From: CAKUFA01 sp963627465
GTDB lineage: Bacteria > Bacillota > Clostridia > Christensenellales > Aristaeellaceae
Assembly: GCA_963627465.1 (NCBI GenBank)
Contig: CAVGBO010000040.1
Location: 1-38,497 of the forward strand
DNA: 38,497 nt
Reading direction: 5' to 3'
Of this stretch, positions 25,989 through 33,643 are shown one piece after another. Made by a program: the position numbers and the translations under genes. Numbering within the stretch: the first letter of the stretch is position 1; the number at the start of each line of letters is the position of its first letter. The notes beneath the pieces are model-generated. The model was not told where the DNA came from. It made no database searches and was given only the letters and a program-made list of their open reading frames with translations.

Positions 25989-26825
25989 ATGAATATCGGT
26001 ATTCGGATGCATGACATGGCAGCAGGAACTATTGAAGAACGGGCATTAGTAGCAAAGCAGCAGGGCTTCACCTGCGTTCATCTTGCCCTGAGCAAGACGA
26101 TTTCCCCTGCATACATGGATCCTGCCGTAGCAACGCCGGGGCTGGCAAAGCACCTGAATGAAATGCTCCATGGTGTTGACGTGGCGGTACTGGGCTGTTA
26201 TCTGAATCTGGCGCATCCTGATGAGCAGGAGTATCAGAAAATTCTGAAGAAGTACGTAGCCCACTTGCAGCTTTGCCGCTGGATGGGCGCAAGCGTTGTG
26301 GGTACAGAAACAGGCAACCCGAATGCAGCATATCGGTACGATCCTGTAGCAAGCCATACGGAGGCAGCCTTGTCTCTGTTCATCGACCGGCTTCGCCCCG
26401 TGGTGGAGGCTGCGGAGAAAATCGGTGCTACCATGGCCATTGAGCCGGTGTATACCCACATTGTATCGGACGGCAAACGCGCTCGGAAGGTGCTGGACGC
26501 CATCCATTCGCCGAATTTGAAGATCATCTTCGACCCGGTGAATCTGCTTCATCCGGACAATATTATGCGCCGTGATGCGGTGATCGATGAAGCAATCGAC
26601 CTGTTGGGGGATGAGATTGCTGTCGTTCACATGAAGGATTATCATGCCACACCGGATGCTCTGATTGCCTGCGCTCCCGGTCTTGGCGAAATGAACTATG
26701 ATGCCGTGCTCCGCTATTGCTTGAAGAACAAGCCTCATGTGCAGATGACCTTGGAGAATACCAAGCCTGACAACGCAGAACAGGCAAGGCTGTTCCTGGA
26801 GGAGCGGGCAGAAGCATTACGGTGA
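25989..26825 (+). CDS. Sugar phosphate isomerase/epimerase-like TIM-barrel protein
   Basis: This 279-residue AP_endonuc_2 (xylose isomerase-like) TIM barrel probably isomerises or epimerises a sugar or sugar acid released from pectin. The four metal ligands of the family are identifiable: E152 (IEPVYTH), D182 (FDPVNLLHP), H214 (VVHMKD) and E256 (TLENTKP). AAGGAG 9 bp before ATG 25989 marks the start, 4 bp after the GH28 stop, so the two are tightly co-transcribed. The substrate cannot be named from sequence; candidates from context are galacturonate- or rhamnose-derived intermediates. No clear terminator follows the gene. Confidence 0.9.
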   Translation: MNIGIRMHDMAAGTIEERALVAKQQGFTCVHLALSKTISPAYMDPAVATPGLAKHLNEMLHGVDVAVLGCYLNLAHPDEQEYQKILKKYVAHLQLCRWMGASVVGTETGNPNAAYRYDPVASHTEAALSLFIDRLRPVVEAAEKIGATMAIEPVYTHIVSDGKRARKVLDAIHSPNLKIIFDPVNLLHPDNIMRRDAVIDEAIDLLGDEIAVVHMKDYHATPDALIACAPGLGEMNYDAVLRYCLKNKPHVQMTLENTKPDNAEQARLFLEERAEALR

Positions 26826-27122
26826 TGTCGATTGAATCTGAAAAATCTGCGTGTCAAACATCATGGTGAAGGATGCAGATAAGCGCTTGCACTTGATGCG
26901 ACAAAACTTGGCGACGATGGCTGCTTGAGCATGAGAGTCAGTGAAAATTAGTTCTGAAAGAATTACGTTGCGAGAAGAAGAAAAGAATACGAGCAGCTCT
27001 CGGCAAGAGGCGCAGATAGTCGCAGCAGCTGCCGTAGTTTCAAAACCTGCGGGAGCGTTAGGCTCAAGGGTTCTGGAACCACGGCAGCTGTCTGTTGAAG
27101 TTGTCATGACCGCTTTTTGAAA
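26826..27122. other. Gene-poor intergenic stretch with RNA-like inverted repeats
   Basis: No convincing gene is present. A minus-strand frame of 96 codons (26817-27107) has no ribosome binding site, overlaps the epimerase end and looks like no known family. On the plus strand a 59-codon frame from GTG 26941 to 27120 (EEEKNTSSSRQEA...) has only a weak SD. The stretch has visible structure: CAGCTGCCGT (27026-27035) is exactly complementary to ACGGCAGCTG (27081-27090), and its loop contains GGTT-CTGG-AACC (27069-27080); a smaller CGAG/CTCG hairpin lies near 26990-27002. It could be a small RNA, an untranslated leader or a decayed gene. Confidence 0.4.
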
Positions 27123-27151
27123 TTGTTTTGATTTTTTGAGCGGAATATGAT
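27123..27151 (+). promoter_or_regulatory. Promoter of lexA
   Basis: TTGTTT (27123-27128), a 17-bp spacer and TATGAT (27146-27151). A perfect 10-bp palindrome ATCAATTGAT (27155-27164) lies just downstream of the -10 and is a candidate operator; no canonical Bacillus (CGAAC...GTTCG) SOS box is visible. Confidence 0.65.
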
Positions 27152-27194
27152 AGAATCAATTGATCCTTAATCTATAACAAGGTGGCGATGAATT

Positions 27195-27809
27195 GTGCAG
27201 CGACCTCGTGGTGATAACCAGCAGCGCATTCTTGATTTCATTAAGTCTGAGATACAGACCAAGGGTTATCCGCCCAGTGTCCGTGAGATTGCCAATGCGG
27301 TAGGGCTGAAGTCTACCTCTACGGTGCACGGACATTTGCAGCGCCTTGAAAAGCGAGGCTTGCTCCATCGTGACGCAATGAAGCCCCGTGCCATGGAAGT
27401 TGTGGGTGATCCAAATTTCATCCGTAATGCAACGGTAGCTGTGCCTGTGGTGGGACATGTTCAGGCCGGCGTACCCATTCTGGCAGAGCAAAACCTGGAG
27501 GATTATGTTTCCATTCCCGAAGTGATGCTTGGCCGTGGCGATCATTTTATTTTGCGTGTCCATGGGGATAGTATGATTAACGCCGGCATTATGGATGGCG
27601 ATTATATTATTGTGCTGCAGCAAAATCATGCTTCCAACGGGGACATTATTGTGGCTATGCTTGATGACTCTGCTACCGTGAAACGGTTCTTTAAGGAGGA
27701 AAACGGTACCTATCGTTTGCAGCCAGAGAATCCCACTATGGAGCCTATTTACACCAAGGAATTGACCATTGTCGGCGAGGTTGTCTCGCTTTTCCGGCTG
27801 ATCAAGTAA
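27195..27809 (+). CDS. lexA: SOS repressor LexA
   Basis: LexA represses DNA-damage genes and cleaves itself when RecA filaments form. The N-terminal winged HTH (1-65) shows GYPPSVREIANAVGLKSTSTVHGHL. The C-terminal S24 peptidase domain has the scissile Ala91-Gly92 (HVQAGVPI), the nucleophile Ser126 (HGDSMINAG) and the general base Lys163 (ATVKRFF). The length of 204 residues is standard. The start is GTG 27195, with AAGGTGG about 10 bp upstream. The usual Bacillota neighbour, the SOS division inhibitor yneA, is not recognisable here. The hemolysin III gene follows 15 bp downstream and is probably co-transcribed. Confidence 0.97.
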   Translation: MQRPRGDNQQRILDFIKSEIQTKGYPPSVREIANAVGLKSTSTVHGHLQRLEKRGLLHRDAMKPRAMEVVGDPNFIRNATVAVPVVGHVQAGVPILAEQNLEDYVSIPEVMLGRGDHFILRVHGDSMINAGIMDGDYIIVLQQNHASNGDIIVAMLDDSATVKRFFKEENGTYRLQPENPTMEPIYTKELTIVGEVVSLFRLIK

Positions 27810-27824
27810 GGCGGAGGTGTCGAA

Positions 27825-28493
27825 TTGATCAGTGCTGAAGAACGCAAGCGCCGTGTGGCAATTCCAACCTACAGCCTGGCAGAAGAGCTGATTAGCTCTA
27901 TTTCCCATGGCATTGGAGCTTTGCTTGGCATTGCCGCCTTGGTACTTTGCATTGTAAAGAGTTGCAATCCTTTTGATGGATTTAAGCTGGCATCTTCTAT
28001 TGTCTTTGGTGTAACGACAGTGATTCTTTATCTGATGAGCTGCCTGTATCATGCACTGAAGGTGAACCGCGCCAAGCGTGTATTCCGTGTGTTTGACCAC
28101 TGTACCATTTTTCTCCTGATTGCCGGCACCTACACGCCCTTTACTCTTGTGACACTGCGTGAGAGCATGGGCTGGTGGTTGTTTGGGGTGATTTGGCTCA
28201 TTGCGGTTGTCGGCATTGTGCTGAATGCCGTGAGCCTGAAGAAATTCGCCAAGGTGTCGGTGGCGTGTTATCTTGTCATGGGTTGGATGGTGATTTTTTC
28301 CTTTCCACAGCTAAAGTTGCTGATGGATGCTCGTGGCATTAACCTGCTGTTGGCAGGCGGGTGTGTTTATACGCTGGGGGCCATCCTATATGGCATTGGA
28401 TCGAAAAAGAAATTTTTTCATTCCATCTTTCATTTCTTTTGCCTTGGCGGCACTATTCTTCATTTCTTTGCCATTTATCTTTATGTCCTTTAA
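27825..28493 (+). CDS. Hemolysin III / PAQR-family membrane protein (YqfA-like)
   Basis: This 222-residue, seven-TM membrane protein belongs to the PAQR/hemolysin III superfamily. Family motifs are the N-terminal AEELISSISHGIGALLGI, LYHAL after TM2, FDHCTIFLLIAGTYTPF in TM3, and the C-terminal KKFFHSIFHFFCLGG. The conserved Ser, Asp and three His residues form the zinc site of the superfamily. Despite the name, a haemolytic role is not established; members are linked to membrane lipid homeostasis. The start is TTG 27825, chosen because GGAGG lies 7 bp upstream and no other start fits. Confidence 0.92.
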   Translation: MISAEERKRRVAIPTYSLAEELISSISHGIGALLGIAALVLCIVKSCNPFDGFKLASSIVFGVTTVILYLMSCLYHALKVNRAKRVFRVFDHCTIFLLIAGTYTPFTLVTLRESMGWWLFGVIWLIAVVGIVLNAVSLKKFAKVSVACYLVMGWMVIFSFPQLKLLMDARGINLLLAGGCVYTLGAILYGIGSKKKFFHSIFHFFCLGGTILHFFAIYLYVL

Positions 28494-28513
28494 GGAAAGA
28501 AGGGAATGCCTCA

Positions 28514-29011
28514 ATGCATGACATGCCTGCTTGGCCAAAAGAAAAGAGCGCATTGTATGCGCTGCTGAAAGAACAGCTAGAAGCTCTGGTAGAGGGATGT
28601 ACAAGTCCCATGGCCAGCATGGCCAACTGTGCTGCACTGCTGTGGGAGGCACTTCCTGATATTAACTGGGCTGGCTTTTATCTGCTGAAGGGTGATACTC
28701 TGCTTCTGGGACCCTTTCAGGGGAAAGTTGCCTGCACGACCATTCGATTAGGGCAAGGTGTGTGCGGTACGGCGGCATTACAGCGTAAGACGCAGCTCGT
28801 TGCGGATGTGCATCAATTTCCGGGACACATTGCCTGTGACAGTGCATCCAATGCCGAAATCGTGATCCCACTGATTTTTGATGGTCAGCTCTATGGCGTA
28901 ATGGATATTGATAGCCCATTGCTCAACCGCTTTGATTCGGAAGACTTGCAGGGGCTTGAAGCACTTTGCCAGGTACTTTCTGCCGCAACTTGGAAGGACG
29001 GTTTGCTTTGA
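28514..29011 (+). CDS. msrC: Free methionine-(R)-sulfoxide reductase (GAF domain)
   Basis: This single-GAF-domain enzyme reduces free L-methionine-(R)-sulfoxide with thioredoxin. It is 165 residues long and near-identical in pattern to the YebR/MsrC/YtsP family: GPFQGKVAC (C74), GQGVCGTA (C84) and GHIACDSASNAEIVIPL (C108), the three redox cysteines, followed by GVMDIDS. The ATG at 28514 follows AAGGGA by about 10 bp; longer in-frame extensions would overlap the hemolysin III gene. The stop overlaps the next start (TGATG). Confidence 0.95.
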   Translation: MHDMPAWPKEKSALYALLKEQLEALVEGCTSPMASMANCAALLWEALPDINWAGFYLLKGDTLLLGPFQGKVACTTIRLGQGVCGTAALQRKTQLVADVHQFPGHIACDSASNAEIVIPLIFDGQLYGVMDIDSPLLNRFDSEDLQGLEALCQVLSAATWKDGLL

Positions 29012-29502
29012 TGCAGCCTGCAATCAACCTTCGCCCTTTTACAAGAAGCGAGTATCACGATTTTTATGCTCATTATAGGTCTGATGCCGTGCTGATGGCA
29101 GAGCAATATTGTTATTGCAGATCATATGTGGATCGCTGCTTTGACTATGAATGCCAGCAGCAGGACTGGCATCCGATCTTCGGCATTTTTCTTGATGACG
29201 AAGAATGCATTGGAGCGTTATCCCTAAAGTTTGCTGATGCGGACAGTAAGGTTTGCGAAATTGGTATCATTCTTCGGGATGATACGTGCAAGGGTCACGG
29301 CTATGGCACCAGAGCCATGCAGCAGGGCATTGCACTGGCAAGAGAAGTCTACGGCATCCGGCAAATCTATGCTGATACGTCCGATGCAAACGAGCGCATG
29401 AAGCATATCCTAGTCAAACTGGATTTTCACCTTACGGCAAGACATGTGATGACCTTAGGCATGGAGCCGGAAGTAAATTTGCTGCGTTACGTATTGGACT
29501 AA
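29011..29502 (+). CDS. GNAT-family N-acetyltransferase
   Basis: This 163-residue acetyltransferase of the RimJ/RimL-like Acetyltransf_3 type has the acetyl-CoA binding motif A visible as ILRDDTCKGHGYGTRAMQQG, preceded by the beta-4 strand VCEIGII and followed by IYADTSDANERMKHILVKLDF (N and L/F helix). The start ATG overlaps the stop of the methionine sulfoxide reductase by one base, so the genes are coupled. The acetyl acceptor is unknown. It is the last gene of the lexA operon, ended by a strong terminator. Confidence 0.9.
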   Translation: MQPAINLRPFTRSEYHDFYAHYRSDAVLMAEQYCYCRSYVDRCFDYECQQQDWHPIFGIFLDDEECIGALSLKFADADSKVCEIGIILRDDTCKGHGYGTRAMQQGIALAREVYGIRQIYADTSDANERMKHILVKLDFHLTARHVMTLGMEPEVNLLRYVLD

Positions 29503-29542
29503 AAGAGGGGCTGAGCACATTGTGTGCTCAGCCCCTTGCTGT
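29501..29542. terminator. Bidirectional terminator between GNAT and EF-G-like genes
   Basis: A perfect 13-bp stem GGGGCTGAGCACA (29507-29519) / TGTGCTCAGCCCC (29523-29535) has a 3-base loop; AAAA on the left and TTGCTGTT on the right serve the two convergent genes. Confidence 0.9.
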
Positions 29543-29548
29543 TCAGGT

Positions 29549-31681
29549 TTAGTCGTCGTCGCTATCGTCCTTCTTAGCAGCAGCGATGATCTTTTCAGCC
29601 ACGTTCGGCGGAACGTCCTCATACCGTTCAAACTTCATGGTGAAGGAACCACGAGCCTGGGTCATGGAACGAAGATCCGTCGCATACTTGAACATTTCGG
29701 ACATGGGTGCTTCGGCTTCCACCTTCTGCATGCCATCTACCTGATTCATGCCGATGATCCGACCACGGCGCTTGTTCATGTCGCCCATGATGTCGCCCAT
29801 GTATTCATCCGGCACCAGCACTTCCACGTGCATGATCGGCTCCATCAGCACGGGGCCTGCATCCATGCAGCCCTTCTTATAGGCAATGCGTGCGGCGGTC
29901 TTGAAGGCCATTTCGGAGGAGTCTACCGGGTGATAGGAACCATCGTACAGCTTGGCGTGAACGCCTACCATGGGATACCCGGCCAACACGCCGTGCGCCA
30001 TGTTCTCACGCAGACCCTTCTCAACAGAAGGAATGAAGTTGCGGGGAACCACACCGCCGACCACGGCATCTTCGAATTCAAAGTCCGTACCGTTCAGGGA
30101 AGGAGAGAACTCGATCCACACATCGCCAAACTGACCGTGACCGCCGGTCTGCTTCTTGTGCCGACCTTCCACCTTCACAACCTTGCGGATTGTTTCACGG
30201 TAGGGGATCTTGGGATCCTGCAGCACTGCATTGGCACCAAACTTGTTGGCAAGCTTGTTGCGGATCACATCCAGGTGCATTTCGCCCTGACCGGAAAGCA
30301 GGGTTTCCGTGGTTTCCGTATTCTTTTCCAAGGTGATGGAAGGATCTTCTTCCATCAGGCGAGCCAGTCCGGAGAAAACCTTATCTTCTTCACCCTGCTT
30401 AGCAGCATACACGGCCTTGCTCATGCACACTGGCGGGAAGGCAAGGGTCGGATACTGAATCGGCGCATTGTAATCCGCCAGCGTGTCACCGGTAGAGGTG
30501 AACTGCAGCTTGGACAGTGCGCCCAAGTCACCGGCATGGAGCTGCTGCTTCGCAATCTGCTTCTTGCCCCGGAGGATGAAGATGCCGCCGGTCTTTTCCG
30601 TCTTATCCTTGTTCACGTTGTAGAGAATGGTGGAACTGGTCAGCATGCCGGAGAAGATGCGGAACAGGGACAGCTTGCCCACAAAGGGGTCAGCAATGGT
30701 CTTATAGATGAATGCGGAGAAAGGCTGATCGTCCTTGCACACACGCACCTGCGCTTCACCAGTGCGGGGGTTAAAGCCGGCATGCTCAATGCCATCATGG
30801 GCAGGAGAGGGCAGATACTTCGCCATCAAGTCCATCATGCGTGCGATACCAACGCCGGTCAATGCAGATACGGCACATACGGGAACGATGCTGCCATCTT
30901 TCATGCCCTTACGGAAGCCCTTGAGAATTTCGTCATAATTCAGTTCACCCTCATCCAGGTACTTCATCATCAGGTCGTCATCAGCGGCGGCAGCCTGCTC
31001 AGTCAAATAATCAAAAGCCCGGTCTACCTTTTCCTTCATGTTTTCAGGCATCGGCACTTCTACACTCTTCTTATAGGCACCTTCGTAGGCCTTCTTTTCC
31101 AGCACGTTCACAACGCCGCGGAAACTCTCGCCGTCGCCGATAGGCATCAGCACAGGCACTACGCAGCTGCCGTGACGGTCACGCAGCTGCTGAGTTACCT
31201 TGTCAAAGCTGGCGTGCTCACGGTCCATCTGGTTCACAACAAACATACGGCCAACGCCGCTCTTCACGGCATACTTAAAGGCCTTCTCAGCACCGACATT
31301 AAAGCCTGTTACGGCACTGACTACGATGCAGGCAGTCTCAACAACACGGAGGGGACCGGTAGTTTCACCGATAAAGTCAAAATAACCGGGAACGTCAATG
31401 ATATTCAGCATCTTGTCGTTCCAATCGATAGGAGCNNNNNNNNNNNNNNNNNNNNNNNNNNNNNNNNNNNNNNNNNNNNGAGCACAAGCGGCGCTGACAG
31501 AGCACTTACGCTTGATTTCTTCAGGCTCAAAGTCCGTTGTCGTGGTTCCGTCTTCGACTTTGCCCTGACGATCAATAATACCGGCAGCGAAGAGCATTGC
31601 TTCCGTTAAAGTCGTCTTGCCCTCGCCGCCATGTCCCATGAGGGCGATGTTGCGAATGTTTGAGGTCAAATAATCAGCCAT
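29549..31681 (-). CDS. EF-G-like translation-factor GTPase (contains assembly gap)
   Basis: This is a five-domain EF-G homologue of the second, non-canonical group, about 700 residues. G1 is GHGGEGKTTL instead of the canonical AHIDAGKTT; G3 is DVPGYFDF, with Tyr in place of the catalytic His of DTPGH; G4 is NQMD. Domain IV and V motifs such as GGVVPRNFIPSVEKGLRENM and EVLVPDEYMGDIMGDMNKRRG are intact. Paralogues of this kind are common in Clostridia and their role is unclear (an alternative translocase, or a ribosome recycling or rescue factor). AAGGAGG 8 bp before ATG 31681 sets the start; a longer frame to 31792 reads through the promoter. The N-run at 31436-31479 falls between G2 and G3 and is probably artefactual. 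Confidence 0.9.
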   Translation of the reverse strand: MADYLTSNIRNIALMGHGGEGKTTLTEAMLFAAGIIDRQGKVEDGTTTTDFEPEEIKRKCSVSAACAXXXXXXXXXXXXXXXAPIDWNDKMLNIIDVPGYFDFIGETTGPLRVVETACIVVSAVTGFNVGAEKAFKYAVKSGVGRMFVVNQMDREHASFDKVTQQLRDRHGSCVVPVLMPIGDGESFRGVVNVLEKKAYEGAYKKSVEVPMPENMKEKVDRAFDYLTEQAAAADDDLMMKYLDEGELNYDEILKGFRKGMKDGSIVPVCAVSALTGVGIARMMDLMAKYLPSPAHDGIEHAGFNPRTGEAQVRVCKDDQPFSAFIYKTIADPFVGKLSLFRIFSGMLTSSTILYNVNKDKTEKTGGIFILRGKKQIAKQQLHAGDLGALSKLQFTSTGDTLADYNAPIQYPTLAFPPVCMSKAVYAAKQGEEDKVFSGLARLMEEDPSITLEKNTETTETLLSGQGEMHLDVIRNKLANKFGANAVLQDPKIPYRETIRKVVKVEGRHKKQTGGHGQFGDVWIEFSPSLNGTDFEFEDAVVGGVVPRNFIPSVEKGLRENMAHGVLAGYPMVGVHAKLYDGSYHPVDSSEMAFKTAARIAYKKGCMDAGPVLMEPIMHVEVLVPDEYMGDIMGDMNKRRGRIIGMNQVDGMQKVEAEAPMSEMFKYATDLRSMTQARGSFTMKFERYEDVPPNVAEKIIAAAKKDDSDDD
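31436..31479. other. Assembly gap (44 N)
   Basis: The two flanks both carry GAGC at the gap edge. Joining them through that overlap restores an in-frame KCSVSAACAPIDWNDK whose length matches EF-G exactly between G2 and G3, so the true gap is probably of zero length. Confidence 0.9.
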
Positions 31682-31771
31682 ATCCGTTTCCTCCTTGTTA
31701 TCATGGATTCCACCCATGGGGTATAGAATAAATCTTTGACTTTTATTCATCGACACCATGTTGTTGTGAGG

Positions 31772-31777
31772 ATTATA
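31772..31777 (-). promoter_or_regulatory. Extended -10 promoter of the EF-G-like gene
   Basis: On the minus strand TGT followed by TATAAT (31772-31777) forms an extended -10. There is no good -35; the place where it would lie is inside the murI terminator hairpin. Confidence 0.5.
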
Positions 31778-31780
31778 ACA

Positions 31781-31838
31781 CAAAAGTGCCAAAAAGAAAA
31801 GCTTTGAATTGCAGCAAAGCTTATCTTTGGCACTTTTG
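31781..31838. terminator. Long hairpin after murI, next to the EF-G-like promoter
   Basis: CAAAAGTGCCAAA (31781-31793) is a perfect complement of TTTGGCACTTTTG (31826-31838), and the inner arms AAGCTTTG (31799-31806) and CAAAGCTT (31815-31822) also pair. It sits 30 bp past the murI stop. T-rich arms may give termination for murI. Confidence 0.7.
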
Positions 31839-31867
31839 TATAATGTTCGATTGTTTTATTTGGCTTG

Positions 31868-32650
31868 TTACAGGCCAGAAACTACAGATTGCTGCCTTGC
31901 AAGGGTCAGTAATTCCGCCATGCAGGCATGATCTTCTTCCTTAGGGCTGCTGGACAGCAAAAGAATGTCGCCTTCTCCATCATCACGGAGAAGGTTCTTG
32001 CCTTCCAGTACACGCCGCAGCTGTTTGGCAGTGCCGCTGTTGCCATCCATGACCTGAACATGATCAGGCAAAAGCTCTCTGAGAAGCGGACGCAGGAAAA
32101 CATAATGGGTGCAGCCTAATACAATGGCATCTACAGCAGCCAAGTCATAAGCAGAAAGAGCTTGCTGCAAATAATGCTTTGCTTCAGTAAAATTCTTCTG
32201 CTCCACCAAATCCATAAGGCCGGGGCAGGGCAGAGGGACAGCACCTTCGCCGTAACGATCCATCAGAGACTGAAATTTCGGCAGGCTCAGGGTTACAGGT
32301 GTTGCCAGTACAAGAATAGCACCTCCGTGCCGAATCAAAGAAGCCGGTTTCAACGCAGGCTCCATGCCGATAATTGGCAGCGTCATTTCCTGCCGCAGGG
32401 TTGCAGCCGCTACACTGGTTGCGGTATTGCAGGCAATAACAACGGCCTTTACCTCTCTTGCAGTAAGCTCCTTCATGACCTGACGGACGCAAGCCATCAC
32501 TTCCTCAGGGGTCTTCGTGCCGTAGGGAGCATGGAGGGTATCGCCGTAATAAATAAAATGTTCGTGAGGCAGTTCACGCTCCAGCTCGGCAAGGACGCTG
32601 ATGCCGCCTACTCCGCTGTCAAAAACGCCAATGGGATTTTCTGCGTTCAT
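31868..32650 (-). CDS. murI: Glutamate racemase
   Basis: MurI converts L- to D-glutamate for peptidoglycan synthesis in the cytoplasm. The 260-residue protein opens with PIGVFDSGVGGISVL; the two catalytic cysteines are C74 in ACNTAT and C180 in LGCTHY, and YGDTLHAPYG is conserved. GAGGAG 9 bp before ATG 32650 sets the start; a longer frame from 32776 reads through the promoter. It lies alone between its own promoter and the hairpin at 31781-31838, upstream of the EF-G-like gene on the same strand. Confidence 0.97.
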   Translation of the reverse strand: MNAENPIGVFDSGVGGISVLAELERELPHEHFIYYGDTLHAPYGTKTPEEVMACVRQVMKELTAREVKAVVIACNTATSVAAATLRQEMTLPIIGMEPALKPASLIRHGGAILVLATPVTLSLPKFQSLMDRYGEGAVPLPCPGLMDLVEQKNFTEAKHYLQQALSAYDLAAVDAIVLGCTHYVFLRPLLRELLPDHVQVMDGNSGTAKQLRRVLEGKNLLRDDGEGDILLLSSSPKEEDHACMAELLTLARQQSVVSGL

Positions 32651-32684
32651 TCCGTAAAGCTCCTCTTTCAAGATTGATAGGAAT

Positions 32685-32713
32685 ATTATAAAACCATCAG
32701 ACGTGAAAAGCAA
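32685..32713 (-). promoter_or_regulatory. Sigma-A promoter of murI
   Basis: On the minus strand TTGCTT (32708-32713), a 17-bp spacer and a perfect TATAAT (32685-32690), 35 bp upstream of the murI start codon. Confidence 0.8.
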
Positions 32714-32843
32714 GTTTTTGAAATGATGAGGTTCAGATGTGCTTGCTTCATATCGTGGAAAATATCCCAGTGGCATTCTAAGTTAAAATATGATAAAATA
32801 CCAACGATGGATGACCATGATTACGGCAGGAGGCGAAGCAGGT

Positions 32844-33587
32844 ATGACGGAGGTAACCATCCTGCCGGATGAACGGGTAGATGAGCTGCAACTGGCCGGT
32901 ATGCATATTCTGCAAAAGCAGAGAGGCTTCCGGTTTGGCATGGATGCTGTATTGCTGGCGGATTTTGCACGAATTGATTCGAAGGCCGTTGTAGCGGACT
33001 TTGGCACGGGCACAGGCATTTTGCCCATGCTTTTGTACGGACGGGGCAAAGGCTGCCGCTTTGAGGCCTTTGAGTGCCAGGATGATATGGCAGACATGGC
33101 ATCACGTTCCATGAAAATGAATCATCTGGAGCATGTGATTCACATTCATCCCATGGACGTGGCCGCCGCTACTGATGTCATTGCCCCGGGAACACTGGAT
33201 GCTGTCATTTGCAATCCGCCTTATGGCATTAACGGTACCACCATCCGCAACCCGGATGACACCCGATGCGTTGCACGGCACCAAGGTGAGGAAGGCATCA
33301 TCGGCTGGTTTCGCATGGCACATCGGCTGCTGAAAGGCAAGGGGAAGTTTGCTATGGTTTATCCTGCGCCGCAAATGCTGCAGGCGATGAAAGATTTGGA
33401 AGCGGCGCACCTTGCCCCGAAGCGGTTTCGGCTGATTTACCCAAGGGCGGATAAACCGGCCAATCTGGTGCTGATTGAAGCATTGAAGGATGCAAGACCC
33501 ATGCTGCACCCGGAACCGCCGCTGATTGTCTACGAGCATGACAATCAAATGACGCCTGAACTGCGCAGAATCTACCATGTCGATTAG
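32844..33587 (+). CDS. TrmN6-like (YfiC/YabB) SAM-dependent methyltransferase
   Basis: This 247-residue class I methyltransferase belongs to the YabB/TrmN6 group, which methylates N6 of adenine in RNA (A37 of tRNA-Val in E. coli). Motif I is ADFGTGTGIL (51-60) and the catalytic NPPY motif is ICNPPYGING (124-127). The N-terminus (LQKQRGFRFGMDAVLLADF) matches the family start. GGAGG 10 bp upstream selects ATG 32844 over the in-frame ATG 32790. In Bacillota this gene is often next to a GIY-YIG protein and rsmI, which are not present here. The RNA target is inferred from the family. Confidence 0.9.
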   Translation: MTEVTILPDERVDELQLAGMHILQKQRGFRFGMDAVLLADFARIDSKAVVADFGTGTGILPMLLYGRGKGCRFEAFECQDDMADMASRSMKMNHLEHVIHIHPMDVAAATDVIAPGTLDAVICNPPYGINGTTIRNPDDTRCVARHQGEEGIIGWFRMAHRLLKGKGKFAMVYPAPQMLQAMKDLEAAHLAPKRFRLIYPRADKPANLVLIEALKDARPMLHPEPPLIVYEHDNQMTPELRRIYHVD

Positions 33588-33643
33588 CCTAATGAATTCG
33601 GCATGTCATATTTGCGGTGAAAACGAATACTTGGAGGATTGCT

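Noticed and set aside
26817..27107. 96-codon minus-strand frame divergent from lexA, candidate small SOS gene
   Set aside because: It has no ribosome binding site, its end runs into the epimerase gene, and the composition does not look like a LysM or YneA protein. It is kept only as part of the unassigned stretch.
27825..28493. Hemolysin III as a virulence toxin
   Set aside because: The PAQR/YqfA family is widespread in harmless bacteria and has no toxin features here; the name is historical.
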